Assembly: GCA_009746045.1 (NCBI GenBank)
Contig: RPFO01000389.1
Location: 2,067,638 to 2,131,637 of the forward strand
Length of the DNA stretch: 64,000 nt
Reading direction: 5' to 3'
Source of the DNA: Mesostigma viride
Taxonomy: Eukaryota > Streptophyta > Mesostigmatophyceae > Mesostigmatales > Mesostigmataceae
Below the pieces are notes generated by a model. The model was given only the letters and a program-made list of their open reading frames with translations, was not told the origin of the DNA and did no database searches. Of the stretch, positions 50,412 to 59,550 are shown in pieces. Position 1 is the first letter of the stretch; the number at the start of each line of letters is the position of its first letter. Made by a program: the position numbers and the translations under genes.

Positions 50412-52187
50412 GACAGAAGGATGACCTGGGGACCCAACTAGTTTTTTGACTCAGGTGGGTCTGGGAGTGCTCCACTGCCCGATGGTGGAAGCTGCTCAGG
50501 TGGTGCTGGAGGCTCATCCTCGTCCCCCCATCCTCCTCATCTGCCAGCAGCTGCATGAGAGCGTTCACCATCCTACGCTTATCCTGTCTGCTGAAGGGCC
50601 GAGCGCGGGACTGGAACCTCCCAGAGGGCTGGAAGTTGGGCTGGAACCCTGGCTGCATCCGGTGATCGCCAGCAGGAACGCCAGGAGGAAGGTTGGGTGG
50701 CCTGGGAGATGGCAGGGCGCCAAAAGGTCCTCTCGTGGCAGGGGGAAACTGGTCCCGTCTAGGGCAGTCCCGTGCAAAGTGACCTGGCTGGTTGCAGATA
50801 AAACAGTTACCCTGGGTGGGATCCAAGGCATTGAGCTCCCCCAGGAGGTCATCCAGCTGGTTCAGGGACTTCTTGATGGGTGGCACTGGCGTGGCCACAG
50901 GCTCCCACTTGACAGAAAAAGCAGGCACACGACAAAGGGTGAGCACATAAGACAACACCTTGTCCCATTGCCAGTCCACGTAGTCGAACTGGGAGAAGTG
51001 CTTGTCCACATCCAGTCGCACGTGTGGAGCCATGCCATGCAGTAGTCTGTGAAGCGCCTCTGCGTCAGAGCATTGGGGAATCTTGGCTCTAAGGTTGGTG
51101 AATTGCTCCACGAACTGTGGCAGCGTCAAACCAGCCTGCGTACAGTTAGCCAGTGCGTCCCGATCCATGCGAAGCTGATCCTGGGGTAACAGAAACCGGC
51201 GAAAGCCCAATAGGAGAGAGGGGAGGTCGGTACACGCACGTCCAGCCACAGAACGCAAAAACTCATCAAAACGGTCGCTGGCACTGTCGCTCATCCGCTG
51301 CCTAACCATTCTCTTCTGGATGTCCATCGTGAGACGTTCCTCTGCCTTGGGCCCGTAGTTGGCGAAGTGGATAGCGAAGACATCCTGAAACTTGGTGGAG
51401 AAATGGTCGAAGCTGCGATGGGTAAGGTTGGTCAGCGATAGCTTGTCTACCGACTCCACCTTGGGAAAAGGAACAGTACGAGGATACAAAGACGTGAGCT
51501 CCATCACTGGGGCGTGTGGTGCATTCTGACTCTCCGGCAATGTCGCAGCCACCGAGAGCCGTGGAGGCTCATGCCCCTGTGCATCTGTCCCTTCATCAAC
51601 AAAAGGAGCGTCAACCGCATATACCCTTCGTATACCCAGTGTTGGAGACGGTTGATCCACGAAAACAGACTCTCCATCGCCCGCCTGCCCTTGCGACTCA
51701 AGTTGCTGCACACGCGCAATAGTCCTACCCACACTCTTCTCCAGCGCTTCCGCCACACTTCTAGCTCTCGCAGCTTCCTCACGTTCATGTTGTAATCGAA
51801 TTTTCTCCGCTGTCAGCTCGTCAGCCGCTAGCCGAGTGCCGTCTCGCCCCGGCACCGTGTTGTAGCCAAAACGAATAGCCGAACCGTATTCGGGTGCTGG
51901 CGAACGCGTGTCCCCACGTTGGAGAACCGTGGTCCACCTCTACCAATGCCACGCAGGGAGGGCTCGCCTGGTTGCACACCGAGGGGCAAGATGGAGAACT
52001 TTGGGCCGACCGACAGCGAATATCTGCGGGAAGCAGACATTAAGGTGGTATCTCCAAATAGTTGACGTCTGGGAGTAGATGATGAAACCCTTTCATCACC
52101 GGTCGTCCGTTGAGCTGCTAAAGATGTGGTTGCATCTTCAACTCTCTTACTTGATAACGGTGGTTGTGTCTCCGGGTTACTCATCAC
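50398..52187 (-). pseudogene. Gag of the chromovirus (frameshift near 51850)
   Basis: N-terminal part 52187-51850 (MSNPETQPPLSSKRVEDA), disordered and Ser/Arg-rich. After one frame change it continues as a 485-residue frame ending 50398: coiled coil (AADELTAEKIRLQHEREEAA), capsid (SFDHFSTKFQDVFAIHFANY, RMDRDALANCTQAGLTLPQF), then a CCHC knuckle CFICNQPGHFARDC (C-x2-C-x4-H-x4-C, about 50812-50771) and an Arg/Gly/Pro tail. Capsid assembly and RNA packaging role by family. Confidence 0.88.
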
Positions 52188-52393
52188 TCCATGGGTCGCG
52201 CATGCCGGACTGGGGAACGTTAGAGACTTATGGGCTCAAGGCAGTTCTCAGAGCAAGACTGTCACATAAGGATGAGTCACACTCTTAAGAACTGTCCGAA
52301 TACACAGCATAACGTACCCTCTCTGGGTCTGGCAAGAATTCCATTGTTAATCGTGAACTAATACTGTCAAGACAACCAACACCTAGGTAGAAA

Positions 52394-52405
52394 CCTCCGA
52401 TACCA
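52394..52405 (-). promoter_or_regulatory. Primer-binding site of the chromovirus
   Basis: Minus strand TGGTATCGGAGG starts one base after the LTR end. It differs at one or two positions from the plant initiator-Met PBS TGGTATCAGAGC, so an initiator-Met tRNA primer is likely. Confidence 0.75.
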
Positions 52406-52406
52406 A

Positions 52407-53108
52407 TGTAACGACTAAAAATGTTGTGTTTGCAACAGCCTCAGTATCAACATTAGCGTGAAAAGATCTTTATACCTGGGTTGGAGTCGCGACAGATAAC
52501 TTCACGTCCAGAGAAGCAATGAAGATGGATCTTCAACAGTTAAGGGAATGAGTCCCCACCCTTGTTAGACACAACAGACAAGTTATATCCAAGTCGACTA
52601 TCTGTTGAAGTTATAGTTGACTTTTGGCAAGGGTTGTTTGATTGATGAAACAAGGAAACCCTTGAATTACACCATAGCTTTAGCTCTCACGTACGCACAC
52701 ATGCACGGCCGCCCAAACAGGATAAAAGTCATCGTGCACGCAGCATCCATCCAACCCTAACCCGGAAGGACCAATCAAAAGTGAGGATCACTCAAGATAA
52801 GATCTTAACCTCCGAATCCTCCACACAACACAAAGCCAGCACATACGAAATCTCAATGACCTGGAACCAAATCCACCAGGTACAACGGTACTGCAGAGAA
52901 TCTATGACTGACTAAACAACACCATGCAAAGTACCCTACGTGGATCAGGCCACGACCACTGAGGGTAGAACAATAGATTCGACAGATCTCAGCAGGCCCA
53001 ATATCTATCAGACGTCGAAGCCTCCTAACTTCTCAAATAATTGTCCTAAAGAACTCATAATAAGATTCAACAGTAGGAAAACTTTGGATGTAACATTTGG
53101 TTGTTACA
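52407..53108 (-). repeat. 5' LTR of the chromovirus
   Basis: 702 bp, pair of 43689-44392. TGTAAC...GTTACA inverted ends. Confidence 0.95.
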
Positions 53109-54398
53109 TCCCCCCACATGCATTTATTCATGCCAGCAACCCCCCACATGCATTTATACGTAGCAGCACCCCCCCACATTTATTTAAACATGCCATCACC
53201 CCCCCACATTTATTTATTCATGCCAGCAACCCCCCCACATTTAATTATTCATGCCAGCAACCCCCCACATTTAATTATTCATGACAGCACCCCCCCACAT
53301 TTATTTATTCATGCCAGCACCCCCCCCACATTTATTTATTCATGCCAGCAACCCCCCACATTTATTTATACGTAGCAGCACCCCCCACATTTAATAATTC
53401 ATGCCATCACCCCCCACATTAAATTATTCATGCCATCACCCCCCCACATTAAATTATTCATGCCATCACCCCCCCACATTCATTTATTCATGCCAGCAAC
53501 CCCCCACATGCATTTATACGTAGCAGCACCCCCCCACATTTATTTATTCATGACAGCACCCCCCCACATTTATTTATTCATGCCAGCAACCCCCCACATG
53601 CATTTATACGTAGGAGCACCCCCCCACATTTAATTATTCATGCCATCACCCCCCACATTCATTTATTCATGCCAGCAACCCCCACATTTATTTTTTCATG
53701 CCAGCAACCCCCCACATGCATGTATACGTAGCAGCACCCCCCACATTCATTTATTCATGCCAGCACGCCCCCACATGTAATTATTCATGCCAGCAACCCC
53801 CCACATTTATTTATTCATGCCAGCAACCCCCCACATGTATTGATACGTAGCATCAACCCCCCACATGTATTTATACGTAGCATCACCCCCCCACATTTAT
53901 TTATTCATGCCAGCAACGCCCCACATGCATTTATACGTAGCAGCACCCCCCACATTTAATTATTCATGCCAGCACCCCCCAACATTTATTTATTCATGCC
54001 AGCAACCCCCCACATGCATTTATACGTAGCAGCACCCCCCACATTTATTTATTCATGCCAGCAACGCCCCACATTTATTTATTCATGCCAGCAAACCCCC
54101 ACATGCATTTATACGTAGCAGCATCCCCCCACATTTAATTATTCATGCCATCACCCCCCCACATTTATTTATTCATGCCAGCAACCCCCCACATTCATTT
54201 ATTCATGCCAGCAACCCCCCTCATGCATGTATACGTAGCAGCACCCCCCCGCATTCATTTATTCATGCCAGCACGCCCCCACATTTAATTATTCATGACA
54301 GCACCCCCCCACATTTATTTATTCATGCCAGCAACCCCCCACATGTATTGATACGTAGCAGCACCCCCCCACATGTATTTATACGTAGCATCACCCCG
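53109..54398 (+). repeat. 30-bp minisatellite array segment 5
   Basis: About 43 units. Marker TACGTAGGAGCAC at 53607 and TAATAATTCATGCC at 53392 keep the higher-order phase once the chromovirus length is subtracted. The array ends at CATCACCCCGCTCGACGG. Confidence 0.97.
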
Positions 54399-54500
54399 CT
54401 CGACGGAATGTGTGCCGACATCAGGATGAGCAAGGAGCTCGACAAGTGGCTTACTACGCTGGTGATCAAGGATGAAGCCCCGGAGGGGCCGGCACCGACT
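54399..54500 (+). pseudogene. Coding-like fragment at the minisatellite edge
   Basis: The plus-strand frame LDGMCADIRMSKELDKWL...APEGPAPT ends in TAA at about 54500. Codon choice looks coding-like, like the 3' end of a terminal exon cut off by the array. No family recognised. A degenerate PstI palindrome (GGGGTCTCGCTGCGGGTAGAC) follows at 54513. Confidence 0.35.
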
Positions 54501-54688
54501 TAAACTAGAAATTGGGGTCTCGCTGCGGGTAGACGACGCCCTAGTTTCGGCTCGTATTATATCTATAGAGTGGGGCTTCAGTAGGGTGTAAAAAGGTGCC
54601 CGCATATATTGTTTATATTTTTCGAGATCTTTCTGTGGTCAAGTTTAAGGATAGTTGATAAGTTTTTGCGGCCTTCAATTAACAGTTA
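54501..54688. other. Short unique stretch
   Basis: A degenerate copy of the dispersed palindrome, then AT-rich sequence up to the TTAA of the piggyBac-like element. Nothing else seen. Confidence 0.4.
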
Positions 54689-54692
54689 TTAA

Positions 54693-56022
54693 CCCTTAGT
54701 CGGGAAACCACCCGACCTGTCGGGTGGTTTGACAAACGGTCGAATTTCGCGCCGCGCCACTTGTGACGGAGGACAGTTGTCCGGTGGGTCCGGGGACACT
54801 TAGGGACGAGGGTGATGCATAGGTTTGGGGGTAATATTCGCCATAGCCTGGTAATTACAACGTGCATTGAGCAGGTATCACGTGACTTTGGCGGGAAATT
54901 TTCACTCGCGCGCGCGCGTAACTAGATATGGCTGCCAGCATGCCGTTCTCACGGAAATTTCGCGTGTCGAGGCTAGAAACGGTTCAGAATTTTGCTCAGA
55001 ATGACTATGCGTGATTTTCGTAGGTCAGGCATGGCCAAACTTGTAGGATTGGGAAAATTCAGGTAGGAAAATACTGCCTTCTGGGTCGTCAGTGCCAGAT
55101 GAGTAATCGCTTATCATATTTCCATTTTATCCTCATGGCCGGGCAGTCTGCGCCAGCCCAAGCATCCAGATTTGGTACCGGATGTCCGCTGATGCGTTTG
55201 CTGGGAATGCGGACGCGTTTACAGGTAATATTTGAACGGAGCATCAACCTTGTAATAATAAAGGATGCATGCATGATGCGGCTATGGCGACCTATGCCTG
55301 TAAAGCAATGGTATGTGTGAGATATGAGGGTCCCGGCCAGTGAAATCCGGGCAGGACGTGAACGAGCCAGGTACGGCAACGTGTTTGCGTGTCCTTTGCA
55401 GCGGAATACGTATCCCATGCATTATATTTGACGAGATTTTTAGTGCACCTTTCAGCAAGCCTCCATGCCTGCTGTAAAGGGGGGTATTAGCCCTGAAAGT
55501 GACCAGTTTATGGCATTTCTTTGGAGCATATCATTTCGTTAATGCAGGTAGGCAGCATGTTTGTATTCCAGCACCTTTGGCAATCTTTTATAGCTTGTTA
55601 TAATGCATTCTTGTATTGCATGTCATAGATGGCTGTTTACGCGCGCGTAACCCACACACAAGTACGAGCACCTTATATAGGTCTAATGGGTTATCCGGGT
55701 GGTCTGACCCAAGGAAAGCACCATTGGACTATCCAACTAAGTTGTCCAATGTTGTTGTTGAGGTTCCATACCCTCCCTGGGAAGTTAGGTGGGGGTTCAC
55801 TTTTCCTTGGGGAAAAAAGATCGTCTTTTGGCCAAGTTTGACTGGAGCTATCATCCAAATGCTTCGATAAACCCGTGGTATTATTGCATATTCTGAAAGC
55901 CCTTGAAGTGTAGATACTCCTAGCATCTTGGTTGGGGGCATTTGGAGTTGTGGCCTGTGAGTTATGATTTTTCTCATTTTCAGGGGTCTGAAAGTGCCAA
56001 AAATGGTCCTCCCGACTAAGGG
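54693..56022. mobile_element. piggyBac-like non-autonomous element (TTAA-flanked)
   Basis: 13-bp perfect terminal inverted repeats CCCTTAGTCGGGA (54693-54705) and TCCCGACTAAGGG (56010-56022), each flanked by TTAA (54689-54692 and 56023-56026). TTAA targets and CCC/GGG ends are the hallmark of the piggyBac superfamily. Length 1,330 bp. No transposase frame is present; short frames inside are not recognisable. A subterminal hairpin lies at 54705-54730. Confidence 0.82.
54705..54730. other. Subterminal hairpin of the piggyBac-like element
   Basis: AAACCACCCGAC, two bases, then GTCGGGTGGTTT: a 12-bp perfect inverted repeat abutting the left terminal repeat. Confidence 0.9.
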
Positions 56023-56026
56023 TTAA

Positions 56027-58365
56027 GATCACTGAGCTCCCAAGAAGACCAGCATTTGATTGAATACAATAAGTGGAGCCCTGCCACAAATGCAGCAGTT
56101 AACAGTGGCCTTAAGGTTTCTCAATCCGCACGCGGAAGCAAGAAGCCTCCAGGGTGGGAGGGAGGGGAAAGAAACAATTGCGGATAATTGCCTGCCTAGC
56201 TTGCTTAAGGCATGGCCCGCCGACACACAAGCTGACATCATCCTAAATTAAGTAACACCAGCATGCGTCACACGCCGGCCTGAACAGTGTTGAAAACGCC
56301 ACTACAAACAACGTGGCCACGCACCCCCAGGCTAGTGCGTTAACCGTACAGGTAGTTGTACAAGGTTCCCAAGTTTGGCAAACAATAAACTCGCCCATCG
56401 ACCCCTTGGGCCGGTCCGAATCCACTATACAATAATTAATCACGACTCACTAAAGAAAACAAATCAGCCAAAGATTCGTTACGCAGCCAGCCGACCCTAC
56501 AGGTCCCCACCTAACCTCAGCTGGTGCAACCAAACACGAATCTTTGCAAGCAAGTCGTATAACACCTGCAATTAGTTTTCTCGGACCACTAATTAATAGC
56601 CACCGACCCTTATAAACAACCGGGTCATCCAAGGAGAATTCGGGCGAACAGGAAACCCTTTGTACAGATCGAATCAGTCAGCCCATGTCGCAGACAGCCT
56701 TCCACATCCAGGCCAAGGCATGCATAGCGGCCCTATCTTTCCCGCATGCGTTAATTAAACTATATTCAGAGAAAACCGATTAAGATCACTGAGCTCCCAA
56801 GAAGACCAGCATTTGATTGAATACAATAAGTGGAGCCCTGCCACAAATGCAGCAGTTAACAGTGGCCTTAAGGTTTCTCAATCCGCACGCGGAAGCAAGA
56901 AGCCTCCACCCAATTACCCCCCCCTGGCGCCAACCCCATTGCGCCGATTAAACTCATGACCACCGTGCGCGAAAGAGCGTGTCGCAACATCTTAAATGGC
57001 GACTCAGCCCGCGCTAGGCTATATTAACCCCCGCAGGGGCCCGCTGGTTCAATGCGACACAAGCCGGTGACCACCCCAAAAGCAAGCCCCAAAAAAGAGC
57101 CAGCATTTCGCAATTCCGGAACCGTCCAAAAAGGAAAGAGGTTTTACGACACCATAATAGACTGAGCCGCGCAGCAGGTGCTGAGACGAAAAGGAACGAC
57201 AAAGGTCTGGCGTAGCCTCGCCTCCCTAAGACGCCCTCCCCAACTCGAGTCTCGCAATAGGGAAATTTCTAGCTTCGGAGCGCAACTCTCGCGCGGCTCC
57301 TATTGTCCCCAACTACCCCTCCTCGGCAGGGGCAGCTGGACAACTGACCTGCCGCCACAAAAAATAATTTATGAAAAAAACAGGTGGTTGCTGACAGGAA
57401 CCTGGTTCAGGACCTTTTGAGTCCAGGTCACTTCCCACGCACCATCGCAAGGTGGCAAGCCTGCGATGTGACACTAGAGCTGTTTTAGTAACTTATGAAC
57501 AGCTCCGCCGAAGCTGGTCAAACCGCCGAAGTAGCGCCCCATCCAAGTCGCCCACGTCAAAAAGACCCGCAGCCGGGGAAAAACGACATGGGGGTAAATT
57601 TAAATTTTCTTTCCGTTGCACGACCAATTATACTATGCTTGGTCGGACAACTTAGCGGTTGTGCCACCATCTGCCTCGGCTACAAGACAGATGCAACCCG
57701 CGCTAGAATGTGCAATTTTGCACAGGCGGCCATTGCCGCCATTGTGAAAGAAACAATTGCGGATAATTGCCTGCCTAGCTTGCTTAAGGCATGCCCCGCC
57801 GACACACAAGCTGACATCATCCTAAATACCAGCATGCAGTAACACCAGCATGCGTCACACGCCGGCCTGAACAGTGTTGAAAACGCCACTACAAACAACG
57901 TGGCCACGCACCCCCAGGCTAGTGCGTTAACCGTACAGGTAGTTGTACAAGGTTCCCAAGTTTGGCAAACAATAAACTCGCCCATCGACCCCCTTGGGCC
58001 GGTCCGAATCCACTATACAATAATTAATCACGACTCACTAAAGAAAACAAATCAGCCAAAGATTCGTTACGCAGCCAGCCGACCCTACAGGTCCCCACCT
58101 AACCTCAGCTGGTGCAACCAAACACGAATCTTTGCAAGCAAGTCGTATAACACCTACAATTAGTTTTCTCGGACCACTAATTAATAGCCACCGACCCTTA
58201 TAAACAACCGGGTCATCCAAGGAGAATTCGGGCGAACAGGAAACCCTTTGTACAGATCGAATCAGTCAGCCCATGTCGCAGACAGCCTTCCACATCCAGG
58301 CCAAGGCATAGCGGCCCTATCTTTCCCGCATGCGTTAATTCAACTATATTCAGAGAAAACCGATT
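56027..58365 (+). mobile_element. Short+long repeat element, family 4
   Basis: Short unit 56027-56783 (starts GATCACTGAGCTCCCAAGAA, ends CAGAGAAAACCGATTAA) and long unit 56784-58365 with segment C from about 56908 to 57745. A and B are near-identical between units apart from a 9-bp ACCAGCATG duplication near 57828. Segment C is homologous to family 1 C (GTGTCGCAACATC, ATGGCGACTCAGCCCGC). The left end abuts the TTAA of the piggyBac-like element. Confidence 0.85.
56152..56165 (+). other. G-quadruplex motif, family 4 short unit
   Basis: GGGTGGGAGGGAGGGG, four G-runs with single-base loops, at the A/B junction of the short unit. Confidence 0.85.
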
Positions 58366-58470
58366 TCTTACTGCAACATAATTTTATGGTGTATATTTAA
58401 ATAATGATAAGGATTTCGATATTTTTTTGCACAATCTATTCGACAGTTGTTTCTGCAAGTGTCGAGAATT
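58366..58470. other. AT-rich gap
   Basis: AT-rich sequence between the family 4 element and the SINE-like pair. No feature seen. Confidence 0.4.
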
Positions 58471-58550
58471 TGTTGCTCAACCCCCACAAAAAAATCGTTC
58501 CGGAACTGTTCGAAGAGAATAGCAATGACAGGATTCGAACCCGGGTCCAC
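58471..58550 (-). repeat. tRNA-derived SINE-like sequence, left copy
   Basis: On the minus strand: CCCGGGTTCGAATCCTGTCA (exact B box), then TTCCGGAACGATTTTTTTGT and GGGGTTGAGCAACA. Paired with 58601-58680 at about 75% identity. No A box convincingly placed. Confidence 0.6.
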
Positions 58551-58600
58551 ATTGATGTTCGGAGTGAGGTAGGCCAGCCATCATGTTCCGCACTCAAATC

Positions 58601-58680
58601 TGGCTCGGGTCCGATCCCTGGCAGTGCTCTTCGCTTCGAGCAGCTCCGGAACAAGTTTTTTGTAGGGTTGGAGCAATAAA
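58601..58680 (+). repeat. tRNA-derived SINE-like sequence, right copy
   Basis: GGCTCGGGTCCGATCCCTGG (degenerate B box), then CTCCGGAACAAGTTTTTTGT and GGTTGGAGCAATAAA. Opposite orientation to the left copy; the two B boxes face each other across about 50 bp. Confidence 0.6.
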
Positions 58681-58833
58681 TACTCATTTGCCGGGCACAG
58701 GCGTCATTCCGCCTAGTACAATTGCGTCACTGACATTTTTGTCTGGGTACGGTACGAACCAATAACGCAATTTTTAGTATCTAATCGCCGCTGCTCTTGC
58801 TCAATTTTAACCGGAAGCTGAAAAAGGTGTCCG

Positions 58834-59437
58834 GTGAAGCGAATAGTAGTGACTGGTGGTCGTGCCCTTCCATTACTCCTTATCGACAAATTTTGGGTTC
58901 TACCTGCAGTGATAACCCTTGCGCGTCTGGCTGTCGGGGTCACTAATTTCCTGTCGATTGCAAGCAGCCAAGCTTGCCAAAATTTAACACTGTCACAAAT
59001 GGAGCAGAGCGATATTTTCGGTTCTCGGCATACCTATGTGATGGTCGACAAAAATGAGCACGCTGCAAACATCAGAATTGATGTAGAGTTGCTCGGACCT
59101 TCTGCACAGTGGGGTGCAGGTGTCATTGCGTTCGGCAATGGCAGGATCGATCTGGTGCCACCCGATTCAGATTTGAACCCTGCTTACCAATGCGTGCCTG
59201 ACAATCAGGCGAGAGTGGTGGTGGAGAGCACGGAAATTCCGGGCTCTCCCAATGTATGAATGATGCGCCTGAGGGCTGAGGCCCAGCAGGAGTTCCTGGC
59301 TGCTGCGGAGAACGGCGGGGCCAAGTGGAACACCAAAATGTATACAGGCGAGCCTCCCAACTACAGGGGAGACCTGTATCAGGGAGTGTACTCCTTCGGC
59401 GATTTCGACATCGACGGGTGGGGCACCTTTTTCTAGG
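58834..59437 (+). pseudogene. Small secretory/unknown protein frame with in-frame stop
   Basis: A 141-residue frame (58834-59259) with a hydrophobic start (LPAVITLARLAVGVTNFL), then CQNLTLSQMEQSDIFGSRHT, IDVELLGPSAQWGAGVIAFG. It is closed by TGA at 59257-59259. The same frame continues at once with MMRLRAEAQQEFLAAAENGG, YTGEPPNYRGDLYQGVYSF and ends WGTFF-stop at about 59437. Either a single interrupted gene or two pieces. A CTGCAG acceptor-like site at 58905-58910 suggests the true exon may begin near 58911. No family recognised. Confidence 0.4.
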
Positions 59438-59497
59438 CGCAATGCCTAAGTTGTCAAATACTCGACAATGTCGAGTTTGTGTGCACATATATATTCA

Positions 59498-59548
59498 TTG
59501 AGAATGATAAAATTACGGACATGTGCACATATATATTATCATTCTCAA
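59498..59548. other. Inverted repeat at the satellite boundary
   Basis: TTGAGAATGATAA (59498-59510) and TTATCATTCTCAA (59536-59548), 13 bp each, with direct GTGCACATATATATT repeats around them. It lies two bases before the first satellite monomer. Confidence 0.85.
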
Positions 59549-59550
59549 AC

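Larger units (their letters stand above)
43689..53108 (-). mobile_element. Chromovirus (Ty3/gypsy) with extra ORF3
   Basis: Minus-strand element bounded by LTRs 52407-53108 (5') and 43689-44392 (3'), with PBS, gag with CCHC knuckle, pol (protease, RT, RNase H, AT-hook linker, integrase), a C-terminal chromodomain, and a third ORF downstream of pol. LTRs are about 99% identical, so insertion is recent, yet gag and pol carry several frameshifts. It is inserted in a C run of the minisatellite, so a target duplication cannot be resolved. Confidence 0.93.

Noticed and set aside
25492-54390. Many long frames encoding PPHIYLFMPAT / HASNPPHLFI-type repeat peptides
   Set aside because: They follow from the 30-bp period (multiple of 3) of the minisatellite and appear in all frames; no start context or unique sequence.
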